Source of the DNA: Eubacteriales bacterium
Lineage (GTDB): Bacteria > Bacillota > Clostridia > Christensenellales > Aristaeellaceae
Direction: 5' to 3'
Length of the DNA stretch: 64,000 nucleotides
Assembly (NCBI GenBank): GCA_028705775.1
Contig: JAQWCW010000003.1
Span: forward strand, 78,239-142,238
Below are positions 1 through 6,927 of the stretch, one piece after another. Position 1 is the first letter of the stretch; every line of letters starts with the position of its first letter. The notes beneath the pieces were generated by a model that worked only from the letters and a program-made list of their open reading frames with translations, was not told where the DNA came from and searched no databases. The position numbers were made by a program, and so were the translations under genes.

Positions 1-502
1 GCTTCAGCACCGGATAGAGGTTCTTTTCGGCGTTTTCATCGTCATAAACGCTTATTTTCATAATCGGCTTATCGCCGACAGCCGCATATACGTCGCTTAC
101 GCGCTCGCTGTTGCGGTATGCGTGCTTCATGGAAAGCACAAGCAGCGGAAAATCCGCCTCATAGTAAACCATGTCCGGAGTACATGGCGACGCTGCGCCC
201 GTTTTTACCGTCCGCACGGCGCTAATCATTTCGAGCAGCCGCGTATGCGGAAGCCCCTCGCATAAAAGGCGCTGTTCGTTCTTGACAAGCAAGGCACCGT
301 TCTCGCAAAGGAAGGTCATTCCGTCCGCAAGCTCCGAAAATTCGTTTCTCAGCCAAGCGTATTGCCTTCCGCTTGCCAGCGCTACGTCAACTCCGCGAGA
401 TATAAGCTCCCTGAATATTTCCATCGCCTCGCGGGGTCTGCTCTTGTCGCTGTGCAGAAGCGTTCCGTCCAAATCAATCGCAACGAGTTTGATTTCGCTC
501 AA
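1..502 (-). CDS. Cof-type HAD-family hydrolase, C-terminus cut by window edge
   Basis: About 167 N-terminal residues are visible. The DxDGT phosphatase motif I is present at residues 10-14 (nucleophile Asp10, acid/base Asp12), followed by the ALASGR segment typical of Cof/YidA-type phosphatases. These enzymes dephosphorylate small sugar phosphates or nucleotides in the cytoplasm; the substrate cannot be read from sequence. The chosen start is TTG at 502, in frame with motif I and about 8 bases after GGGAG; the ATG at 509 is out of frame. The conserved C-terminal GDxxND motif lies beyond position 1 and cannot be checked. Confidence 0.85.
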   Translation of the reverse strand, partial: MSEIKLVAIDLDGTLLHSDKSRPREAMEIFRELISRGVDVALASGRQYAWLRNEFSELADGMTFLCENGALLVKNEQRLLCEGLPHTRLLEMISAVRTVKTGAASPCTPDMVYYEADFPLLVLSMKHAYRNSERVSDVYAAVGDKPIMKISVYDDENAEKNLYPVLK

Positions 503-579
503 TTCTCATTCTCCCGTAAAAAGTATTTCACGCGCTTATTATAGCATAAGGAAAGGCAATAAAACAGGGCGGCGGGCGC

Positions 580-1149
580 TCACACACTTAAAATCCGTTT
601 CGGCAGCGGCATAAAGCACAGCGCCGAAAAAACGGCAAAAAGGACGATTGGGCGCGCCGGCTGCGGAATGAAGGACAGAAATTCAAGCTGCTCGGGAAGC
701 GCCGAAAGAAAGAGATAGTTAGCGGAAAAGATTGTGTTTACCGCGTATGCGCCGATTACCAGCGGAAGCGAATACAGCGCGGAATAAAGCCTTGCGCGCG
801 CGAAGGCGGCTGCCCTTTCGCGCCTTAGGACGAGCGGGCAGAAAAACAGCAGCAGATGTACTGCGTAAAAGCTCGCGGCGCTTGCAAGCGGAAAGTCCGT
901 CGGCAAGAGCGCCGGAAACAGCATTGCGGCAAGCGCGGCGGGCATTCCCAGAGCGGCGATGAATCTGCGCGCCCAAAGCTTTCCCCGAAGGCGGGGAATG
1001 AGCATACACGCCGCGCCGAGGCACGCGCAGTATGAGCAAAGATGCAGCGGCAGGGCATAGCGCACGGCGGAGTAGCCGCTCGTGAGCAGCAGCCATTCCT
1101 GAAACGCAAGCGCGGACAGCCATACAAAAAAGTAAACGCGGCAGAGCAT
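580..1149 (-). CDS. YwaF/TMEM164-like integral membrane protein (TIGR02206 type)
   Basis: A 189-residue protein that is almost entirely hydrophobic, with about six membrane segments. The motif LPLHLCSYC near residue 35 and NYLFL near residue 145 are the conserved signatures of the YwaF/TP0381 family. Family members are uncharacterised bacterial membrane proteins of 200-240 residues, so this one is slightly short. The ATG start at 1149 follows GGAGG by 8 bases. Function unknown; it sits alone between a HAD phosphatase and DUF896, and the biochemical role cannot be inferred from the context. Confidence 0.7.
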   Translation of the reverse strand: MLCRVYFFVWLSALAFQEWLLLTSGYSAVRYALPLHLCSYCACLGAACMLIPRLRGKLWARRFIAALGMPAALAAMLFPALLPTDFPLASAASFYAVHLLLFFCPLVLRRERAAAFARARLYSALYSLPLVIGAYAVNTIFSANYLFLSALPEQLEFLSFIPQPARPIVLFAVFSALCFMPLPKRILSV

Positions 1150-1267
1150 TTTCGCACCTCCGCGATAATCATGAATGCTTTCCGCGTTTAGCTTTTCATT
1201 TACTGCCGCCGCTTATTCGCGCCCTTTGAAAACGGCGCGCTATGTGCTAAAATAGTGCTTGGCGGGA

Positions 1268-1492
1268 TTATTGCAGCTCGCTTTTGTTCGGCTTTTTCTG
1301 CACAAGGCGCTCCCGCGTTCCGTCCTCGCGCTCGATGAAGGTGTTGTCAAGCGTGTCCTTCATGCTTTGCCGCCACTCGGCTATGTATTGTGCGCGGAGC
1401 TTCTTCTGCTCCTCGGTTTCCTCGGCTGTAAGCCCCTCCGACTTCTTCTTGCGCGCAAGCTCGTTGATGCGCAGTACGTCCTTCTGCTCCAC
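1268..1492 (-). CDS. DUF896 (YnzC-like) small protein
   Basis: A 74-residue hydrophilic, helical protein. The stretch INELARKKKSEGLTAEE followed by a second helix with KKLRAQYIAEWR matches the two-helix hairpin of the DUF896/YnzC family; in B. subtilis ynzC belongs to the SOS-induced yneA operon. Here it is a single gene without yneA or a LexA box that I can see. The start is GTG at 1492, preceded by GGAGG with a spacing of 8. Molecular function is unknown. Family assignment is firm because the whole conserved core is present. Confidence 0.85.
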   Translation of the reverse strand: MEQKDVLRINELARKKKSEGLTAEETEEQKKLRAQYIAEWRQSMKDTLDNTFIEREDGTRERLVQKKPNKSELQ

Positions 1493-1584
1493 GTTGTGCC
1501 CTCCGTTCGGCTGATTTCGTTATGTTCATTATAATGCGCGGAAGCTCTGATTGCAACGCGCTTTCAGTATAGGAGAAATGTGAA

Positions 1585-2016
1585 ATGGTAAGCGGTAAAA
1601 TGTTTGCGCCCGGCGTACCCTCGCCCGAGGCTGACGGGATTTCTTTAAGCGTATTCGGAAAAATCGGCGCGGACGCGCTCTCTCCGGCTGAAAAAGCGTC
1701 GCTTTGGCGCGGCGTCATCTACGACGACGGCGATAAGCCCGTTGCCTCCGGCGATATCTGGTATGACGGCGATTTTGTCATCGGCTCTCTCTGCGTCCTT
1801 AAAACCGAGCGCCGAAAGGGCTACGGCGACCTGCTCGTTCGCCTGCTTCTCTATAAAGCTCAAACGCATTTTGCCAAAAAGGTTCGTCTTGACGCCACTC
1901 CCGAAACCGTTTCCTTCTTTGCCCGCTACGGCTTTTGCGCCACCTCCGGAACGCAGATGGAAATTGAGGGAAGTAAAATCGAGCTGGACGGCTGCAAAGG
2001 CTGTTCTGCTTGCTGA
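1585..2016 (+). CDS. GNAT-family N-acetyltransferase
   Basis: A 143-residue GNAT-like protein. Residues 68-90 contain VLKTERRKGYGDLLVRLLL, the beta4-alpha3 acetyl-CoA pyrophosphate loop with its R/Q-x-x-G-x-G/A pattern, and FFARYGF near residue 120 is the usual C-terminal GNAT signature. It should transfer an acetyl group from acetyl-CoA to an unidentified amine. The tail ends in CKGCSAC, a cysteine cluster unusual for GNATs. ATG follows AGGAG. It has no operon partner; a degenerate inverted-repeat element begins just after the stop codon. Confidence 0.75.
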   Translation: MVSGKMFAPGVPSPEADGISLSVFGKIGADALSPAEKASLWRGVIYDDGDKPVASGDIWYDGDFVIGSLCVLKTERRKGYGDLLVRLLLYKAQTHFAKKVRLDATPETVSFFARYGFCATSGTQMEIEGSKIELDGCKGCSAC

Positions 2017-2027
2017 AAGCGCTCCAT

Positions 2028-2120
2028 CTGCGTACGCAGGCGGTTTACCAAAGAAAGGCTCGTATATAGTAAAGGGAGCCGGCGTAAAGTGCCTGAGGGA
2101 TTTTCTAAAACGGCTGCGAA
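2028..2120 (-). repeat. Degenerate copy of the inverted-repeat element family
   Basis: Read on the minus strand, this segment matches the right end of the element clusters at 4.4-5.0 and 46.0-46.5 kb. It contains forms of CCCTCAGG, the GGCTCCCTTT motif, a TTTGGTAAACCG spacer and the CTGCGTACGCAG hairpin in the same order. It is shortened and has diverged at many positions, so it is probably an old copy. No coding potential is apparent in it. Confidence 0.55.
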
Positions 2121-2196
2121 ATATATACGCATAATTATAATATAATAACAATTCCCGTCCTGCGGCGAAATGAGCTTCGGTATAAAATCCGAGGCT

Positions 2197-3102
2197 TTAT
2201 TTCTGACCGTATTCGTGCCAGTCGCTGAGGAAACCGGCGGCATAAAAGGCGGTTGGCGAGCCGCAGGCTTGGCAGTAGCGGGCGCTTCCGTCCGCTTGAA
2301 AACTGCATACGGGGCAGCGGTTCCGGATCGGCGCGCCGCAAAGCGGACAGGAATCATCCGTCAGCTCGTCCTCGCAGCCGCATACGGGGCAGCGTTTCGC
2401 GCGTCCGTTTTCGTCGGTTTCTATGCCCGAATAACGGATTCCGTGAGCGCCGCGCGATATTTCCTCGCTTCCGCATATTGGGCAAAAGCGGGCGGCAGAC
2501 GCCGCTGAAAAGCCTGCGCCGCAGTAGGAGCAGACTCTGCCGAGAAGCGCGGGCGAAAAGCGCTCTGCAAGCCGCGCCGAAAGCTCCGCGCCCTCAAGCA
2601 GCCTATCCTCTGCCGCTTTTTGCTGCCTTACCTTCCATGCGGCGTTTGAAAGCCTGAAAATAAGCCTGTCGTTATCCGTGAGCGGCTTTGGCAGCAGCAG
2701 AAGCAGCGCGGCAGGAGCGAGCAATTCGCGCGCAAACGCGTCCGCCTCGTTTTCCTCGCGCGAAAGCCTTTCGCCGGCAGCGCTAAGCGCGCCCTCGTGA
2801 TTAAGCGCGATATGGGCAAGCTCGTGCGCAAGCGTGAAGCCGATTCGCTCGGCGCATTCGCCGCTTTCGCTGTACATAACGGTATATCTGCCGCTTTTAT
2901 CCATGATTGTAAAGCCGTCGCGCGCGCCGATTATTGCGATTAGCTTTTCCAGCGCCGCTTTCTTTTCGCCCTTCGCCTTGCCGTAGGGCATTACCTTGAC
3001 TCCGCGCGAAACAAGGAGCTTGCGCGCGTCGATTGGCAGCTCCGCGACCCCGCAGGATAACAGCAGCTCCCCCGCCGCCCTTATCGCCGCCGCGTTATTC
3101 AT
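2197..3102 (-). CDS. ImmA/IrrE-type metallopeptidase with C-terminal zinc ribbons
   Basis: A 301-residue protein. The zincin motif HELAH is at residues 93-97, with a downstream ENEADAFARELL segment giving the third ligand, as in ImmA/IrrE peptidases. The C-terminal third carries three zinc-ribbon-like units of paired CxxC motifs (about residues 191-212, 238-256 and 263-281). ImmA peptidases cleave a partner XRE repressor. The gene overlaps the upstream XRE regulator by 8 bp, which supports such a pairing. The triple ribbon tail is unusual for the family and may bind nucleic acid or protein. No transmembrane segment. What it cleaves here is inference. Confidence 0.85.
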   Translation of the reverse strand: MNNAAAIRAAGELLLSCGVAELPIDARKLLVSRGVKVMPYGKAKGEKKAALEKLIAIIGARDGFTIMDKSGRYTVMYSESGECAERIGFTLAHELAHIALNHEGALSAAGERLSREENEADAFARELLAPAALLLLLPKPLTDNDRLIFRLSNAAWKVRQQKAAEDRLLEGAELSARLAERFSPALLGRVCSYCGAGFSAASAARFCPICGSEEISRGAHGIRYSGIETDENGRAKRCPVCGCEDELTDDSCPLCGAPIRNRCPVCSFQADGSARYCQACGSPTAFYAAGFLSDWHEYGQK

Positions 3103-3406
3103 CTTCCTCTTGGAGCGCGCGAATCAGCCGCATTGCCTGACGGCGCTTTTCAGGGGAAAGCTTCTGCATTCCGCGCGCGAACACGCGAATGTCCTCGTCA
3201 AGCTTTTCCTCCTCCCAGCCCATCAGCATTGCGGCGGAAACGCCCAGCGCGTGCGCAAAATCCTCCACGCGCTCCGCCTTTGGCTCGGTTATGCCCGCCT
3301 CATAGCGCTGAACGGCGCTCTCGGACAACCCGACGCTTCGCGCAACCTCGGAAAGCGTAAGCCCGCGTGCCTCGCGCTCCCGTTTCAGTCTTTCGCCAAA
3401 GCGCAT
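3095..3406 (-). CDS. XRE-family transcriptional regulator (ImmR-like partner)
   Basis: A 103-residue regulator with the start set at 3406 (MRFGERLKRERE), where the HTH_3 domain begins; an upstream in-frame extension looks non-coding. The helix-turn-helix occupies about residues 3-58 (GLTLSEVARSVGLSESAVQRYE). The acidic C-terminal tail contains KLSPEKRRQAMRLI, a helix common in ImmR-like repressors. Its stop overlaps the ImmA-like peptidase start, so the two are translationally coupled. By family analogy it would be a repressor inactivated by the peptidase; the tandem repeats and LexA-regulated gene upstream are candidate targets. Confidence 0.85.
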   Translation of the reverse strand: MRFGERLKREREARGLTLSEVARSVGLSESAVQRYEAGITEPKAERVEDFAHALGVSAAMLMGWEEEKLDEDIRVFARGMQKLSPEKRRQAMRLIRALQEEDE

Positions 3407-3540
3407 AAGCTTCACCGCCTTAATAATATTTGCCGACACTAAAAATGGTGCTTGCTGTTGGATGTTCATAAAGATACCCGCGCGCAGCCGAGCTTGCATA
3501 TTGCGCATTGATTATCATTTTCGCATTGATGGTCATAAAC

Positions 3541-3940
3541 ATCACGCGCAAGGCGCAATGCATTGCATACCTTCGCTTGAGCCGGTGTTGTAATGGCGTG
3601 CATTTGTGGAGCCGCTCGTTGCGAAGGCGAATATTTGCAAAGCCGTGCGCTGTATGCCCGTCGTTTGCCGTCATGCACGCTATGTTATCGTCATGCACGC
3701 TATAACATTGCATGGTGTATCCTCGCTGTGATTCACATCGCAATGGCGAGCATTTGCCAAGCGGGTTATTGCGGCGGCGAACGTTTGCGAAACCGTGCGC
3801 TGTATGCCTTGCGTTTGCCGTCATGCACGCTATGTTATCGTCATGCACGCTATAACATTGCATGGTGTATCCTCGCTGTGATTCACATCGCAATGGCGAG
3901 CATTTGCCAAGCGGGTTATTGCGGCGGCGAACGACAGCCG
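3541..3940. repeat. 150-bp tandem direct repeat, about 2.6 copies
   Basis: Positions 3641-3790 and 3791-3940 align base for base with a 150-bp offset and are identical over roughly 120 bp (3664-3784 against 3814-3934). A third, degenerate copy precedes them from about 3541. Each unit contains GTCATGCACGCTAT twice, 20 bp apart. Because 150 is divisible by three, a 50-residue repeat stays open in a cysteine-rich minus-strand frame (about 3420-4073). That frame has no credible ribosome binding site, and I regard it as probably not translated. The whole 3407-4129 gap holds only these repeats and the promoter below. Confidence 0.85.
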
Positions 3941-4058
3941 AAACGCACGTAGAAGCAGCGCACGTTTGCTGCAATACAGCAGGCTTGCTTCTCCATCCGC
4001 AGTATACAACATTCTTGCGTATCATGCAAGAAATATTTCCGAATTTGCGCTGTATGCA

Positions 4059-4087
4059 TTGACACGAACACACGTTCGTGTTATTAT
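4059..4087 (+). promoter_or_regulatory. Sigma-A promoter with LexA (SOS) box in the spacer
   Basis: TTGACA at 4059-4064 and TATTAT at 4082-4087 are separated by 17 bases. The spacer contains CGAACACACGTTCG at 4065-4078, which fits the Gram-positive LexA/DinR consensus CGAACRNRYGTTYG at every position. The symmetry extends to 8-bp arms (ACACGAAC/GTTCGTGT). Bound LexA would occlude RNA polymerase, so the downstream gene should be induced by DNA damage. Confidence 0.85.
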
Positions 4088-4129
4088 TCGTTTGAAGACA
4101 AGGAATATTACAATATAAGGAGATTAAAC

Positions 4130-4381
4130 ATGATTATTGAACCGGCAATCGAAAGATTCATCACCGCAGAAAGGGACTATCTTATGGCAAAAAGCAGCCT
4201 CAGCGCGCTTACCGAGCGCGAATGGGAGCTGATAAAGGACTACTACCGCGCCGGAAGAACGCTTGAGCAGGTTTCCGAGCTTTGGCTCGAGCAGGGCAAA
4301 ACCAGCGCCTCCCTTTCCTCCATCAAACGCCAGCTGACCGCCCTTCGCGCAAAGCTCAACCGCGCCAAAGGGTTAGCTTGA
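4130..4381 (+). CDS. Small HTH protein, sigma region-4-like, predicted SOS-induced
   Basis: An 83-residue protein with a strong AAGGAG site 7 bases before the ATG. Residues 27-75 (LTEREWELIKDYYRAG, a turn, then SLSSIKRQLTALRAKL) resemble the region-4/LuxR-type helix-turn-helix of sigma factors and small phage regulators; there is no region 2. It probably binds DNA, but family membership is not certain. Its promoter holds a perfect LexA box, and it diverges from the ImmR/ImmA-like pair, the arrangement seen at control regions of integrative elements. No integrase or other element gene is nearby. Confidence 0.7.
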   Translation: MIIEPAIERFITAERDYLMAKSSLSALTEREWELIKDYYRAGRTLEQVSELWLEQGKTSASLSSIKRQLTALRAKLNRAKGLA

Positions 4382-4429
4382 TTGATGGAAAGACAGCGGC
4401 GGGAGAAATGTTACTGTATAGTAAGCGTA

Positions 4430-4718
4430 AATCCTAATATATCAAGCCTTTCTGACAATCCCTCAGGCGCTACGCGCCAGCTCCCTTTGCACAAGGGAGC
4501 CTTATTTTGGAAAGCCGTCTGCTTGTGCAGACGGCTTATGATAACGCCATTGTAATTGAAAATCGCACCACTAAAACAAACTTGAGAATCACGTGATTAA
4601 GAAGCTAACAAAAACCTACAACCGGCTGCTTTACAGTACGGCGGCAATACCAGAATAAAGCCTCCCTTGTGCAAAGGGAGCCTTCTTTTTGGAAAACAGC
4701 CTGCTTACGCAGACTGTT
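4430..4718. repeat. Partial inverted-repeat elements and hairpins (array I, left part)
   Basis: 4430-4500 is a right half of the element described at 4816-4994, including CCCTCAGGCGCTACGCGCC and CTTTGCACAAGGGAGCC. It is followed by a perfect 10-bp stem hairpin (AGCCGTCTGC / GCAGACGGCT, 4513-4536). A segment at about 4551-4603 recurs at 46222-46276. At 4658-4718 another half element leads into a CTGCTTACGCAG hairpin. The gap 4382-5011 has no gene. Confidence 0.8.
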
Positions 4719-4815
4719 TTCGCTATATAGTCTTTGTAATTATAATTAGCTCTACTCAACAAGAACGCGAACCAACAAGAGACGATTTCGCAGCACGGCA
4801 ACGATACCGGAAAAA

Positions 4816-4994
4816 GCCTCCCTTGTGCAAGAACAGGTGGCACGGCGCAGCCGTGACGGAAGGATTGTAATAGAGATTTCGATAGGCATTGCAGTAATGA
4901 TTGTTATTGAACAATAAACGTAAATCCTTATATTTCAAGCCTTTCCGACAATCCCTCAGGCGCTCCGCGCCAGCTCCCTTTGCACAAGGGAGCC
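4816..4994. mobile_element. MITE-like element, 179 bp, complete copy 1
   Basis: The left end GCCTCCCTTGTGCAA continues through GTGGCACGGCGCAGCCGTGAC to GGAAGGATTGT. The right end is the imperfect inverse: GACAATCCCTCAGGCG through CTTTGCACAAGGGAGCC. The ends pair over about 45 bp. The AT-rich centre has no open frame. Two further copies of 177 and 178 bp lie at 45998 and 46333. It lacks a transposase, so it is non-autonomous if mobile. Confidence 0.75.
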
Positions 4995-5011
4995 TTCGCC
5001 GCCTATATCGC

Positions 5012-5734
5012 TTACAGCGCTTTCAGGTACTCAATGCAGATTCGGGCTTCGTCGATGCCGGAGGGGCAAAGGGTTTCGCTTTCGACGATAATTTTCGCTC
5101 CGCAGTCCTTTGCGCGTTCATGAACCGCCGCGACGGGCGCCGTGCCCATACCGAGAGGCTTGCCCTCGCCGCCGCTCAGCCCGTCCTTCAGGTGGATGAG
5201 CGGAAGCCTGCCCGCCGCGCTTAGCCTGTCCATCCATTGAAGGGGGTCCTCCGCCGCGGCATACACCCAATAGGTGTCCATTTCAAGCGGCAGCGCCGTG
5301 CGGCTGACAAGCTCGTTCCAGAAAAACACTCCATCCTTGTTCGGCGCGAACTCGTGCGCATGGTTATGATAGGAAAGCGTGATTCCCTCAGACGCAAGGC
5401 GGCGGCTGTAATCCGAAAGCTTTTCGATAACCGCGTCGGTTTCCTCGCGCGTTGCGGGGCTGAGCCACGGAACGGTAAGCACATTGCAGCCAAGAGCGCG
5501 ATGCTCCTTTACGACGCCGTTAAAATCCTTTTCCAGAGCGTCAAGGCCCGTATGCGTTCCCCATGCCTCAAGCCCCAATCCGCCGAGCCATTCCCTTACG
5601 GTTTCCGGCTTATTGCCGAACAGACCCGCGAACTCGACGGCGGAATAGCCAAGCGCCGCGACCTGCTCAAGCGCCTTATGCAAGTCCTTTTCAGCTATAT
5701 CCCGAACGCTGTACATCTGAATTCCGTACTTCAT
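5012..5734 (-). CDS. Sugar phosphate isomerase/epimerase (xylose isomerase-like TIM barrel)
   Basis: A 240-residue AP-endonuclease-2/xylose-isomerase-like TIM barrel. The opening strand GIQMYSVRD, the metal-site segments SYHNHAHEF near residue 127 and LEMDTYWV near residue 154, and HLKDG near residue 185 are the family's divalent-metal ligands in order. It would isomerise or epimerise an unidentified sugar or inositol derivative in the cytoplasm. The ATG at 5734 follows GGTGAT; a GTG at 5743 is an alternative. It lies directly downstream of a Gfo/Idh/MocA oxidoreductase, a common pairing in sugar and inositol oxidation routes. Confidence 0.85.
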   Translation of the reverse strand: MKYGIQMYSVRDIAEKDLHKALEQVAALGYSAVEFAGLFGNKPETVREWLGGLGLEAWGTHTGLDALEKDFNGVVKEHRALGCNVLTVPWLSPATREETDAVIEKLSDYSRRLASEGITLSYHNHAHEFAPNKDGVFFWNELVSRTALPLEMDTYWVYAAAEDPLQWMDRLSAAGRLPLIHLKDGLSGGEGKPLGMGTAPVAAVHERAKDCGAKIIVESETLCPSGIDEARICIEYLKAL

Positions 5735-5746
5735 ATTTATCACCGC

Positions 5747-6832
5747 TTAATCGAAGAATACGGGCTTGCCGGACTTTGCGGAGGTATAGATAGCCTCCAG
5801 AATCTGGCTTACAACGCAAGCCTGCTCCGGCTTTACGACAAGCTCCGCGCCAAACTCAACCGCGTCCATAAAGCGGCGCTGCTCGGTAATCGCGGGGGTT
5901 TCCTTTACTCCGTCATAGAACGCCACGCCGCCGACGCTCATATCCGGATGGCTGTCCACAAGCCGCCCGAACTCGCCCTTATTGATAACAACCTTATTAT
6001 TGATGATTTCCGCGCCCGCCTTGGAGCCGCAGAGCTGGGTTGAGCCTTCCTGAATCGGCAGGCTTGTGTTGAGCGCCCACGTTGCGTCAAGGGTTATCGT
6101 AGCGCCGTTTTTCATAACGACGAAGCCGAACGCCGCGTCCTCAAGTGTAGTGTTTTCATCCTTGCCCCAGCCGCCCCACGGGTTGCCGCATTCGGGATTT
6201 TCCACCTTTTTATAGCTCGTGCCGACGACCATGCGCGGCTCGTAATTGTTCATGAGATAGAGCGTAAGGTCAAGGCTGTGCGTTCCGATATCGATAAGCG
6301 GCCCGCCGCCCTGCTCATATTCATTGAGGAAAACGCCCCAGTTCGGCGTTCCGCGGCGGCGGATAGCCAGCGCCTTTGCATAATAGATTTCGCCCAAATC
6401 CCCGCGGTCGATGAGCGCCTTTATGTACTGGCTTTCGGGCTTATGCCTGTGCTGATAGCCGATTGTGAGCAGCTTGCCCGTCTTTTTCGCGGTTTCAACC
6501 ATGCGCTTTGCATCCTCGGCGGTTTTCGCCATCGGCTTTTCGCAGAGAACGTGCTTTCCGGCGTTAAGGCAGTCGCAGGTTATGTCCGCATGGCTGCGGT
6601 TAGGCGTAAGCACATAGCAGACGTCGATGGATTCGTCCTTGAGCAGCTCGTGATAATCCGTGTAGATTTTAGCGCCCTCCGTGCCGTATCTTTCGGCGGC
6701 TGAAACCGCCTTTTCCCTGATGATATCGCAGAAGGCAACCATGTCAGCCCTTCCGACAGCCTTGATTGAGGGCATATGCTTCCCGTTGGCTATTCCGCCG
6801 CAGCCGATAATAGCGCATCTTACTTTCGCCAT
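5747..6832 (-). CDS. Gfo/Idh/MocA-family NAD(P)-dependent oxidoreductase
   Basis: A 361-residue protein of normal family length. The N-terminal Rossmann domain opens with IIGCGGIANGKHMP (nucleotide-binding GxGG). CEKPMAKT near residue 97 carries the conserved EKP lysine, and DIGTHSLDLTLYLM near residue 181 carries the catalytic histidine of the C-terminal domain. It should oxidise or reduce a sugar, cyclitol or derivative with NAD(P). Its stop is 12 bp from the isomerase ATG, so the two form an operon. The substrate is unknown; myo-inositol-like or keto-sugar routes are plausible. Confidence 0.88.
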   Translation of the reverse strand: MAKVRCAIIGCGGIANGKHMPSIKAVGRADMVAFCDIIREKAVSAAERYGTEGAKIYTDYHELLKDESIDVCYVLTPNRSHADITCDCLNAGKHVLCEKPMAKTAEDAKRMVETAKKTGKLLTIGYQHRHKPESQYIKALIDRGDLGEIYYAKALAIRRRGTPNWGVFLNEYEQGGGPLIDIGTHSLDLTLYLMNNYEPRMVVGTSYKKVENPECGNPWGGWGKDENTTLEDAAFGFVVMKNGATITLDATWALNTSLPIQEGSTQLCGSKAGAEIINNKVVINKGEFGRLVDSHPDMSVGGVAFYDGVKETPAITEQRRFMDAVEFGAELVVKPEQACVVSQILEAIYTSAKSGKPVFFD

Positions 6833-6927
6833 TTTTCCGTACCTCCGATTTTTTGATTGGTGAAACGATTTACTGTAAGCTTATAATACCACAAACGCGC
6901 GGCTAAGGAAAGCCAAAGCCGCAAAAA

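Noticed and set aside
1268..1492. SOS control of the DUF896 gene
   Set aside because: B. subtilis ynzC is in an SOS operon, but no CGAAC-N4-GTTCG site is present upstream here.
3541..3940. CRISPR array
   Set aside because: The period is 150 bp with near-identical sequence throughout; there are no short repeats alternating with unique spacers and no cas genes.
3420..4073. 217-codon cysteine-rich gene on the minus strand across the tandem repeats
   Set aside because: Its GTG start sits inside the LexA palindrome without a ribosome binding site, and the composition (many Cys, His, Met) looks like repeat DNA, not a protein. Kept as repeat only.
4382..5011. Small genes inside the element arrays
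   Set aside because: The open stretches are composed of element ends (for example PLCKG, ARYAPAP-type readings) that recur in any element copy; no ribosome binding sites.
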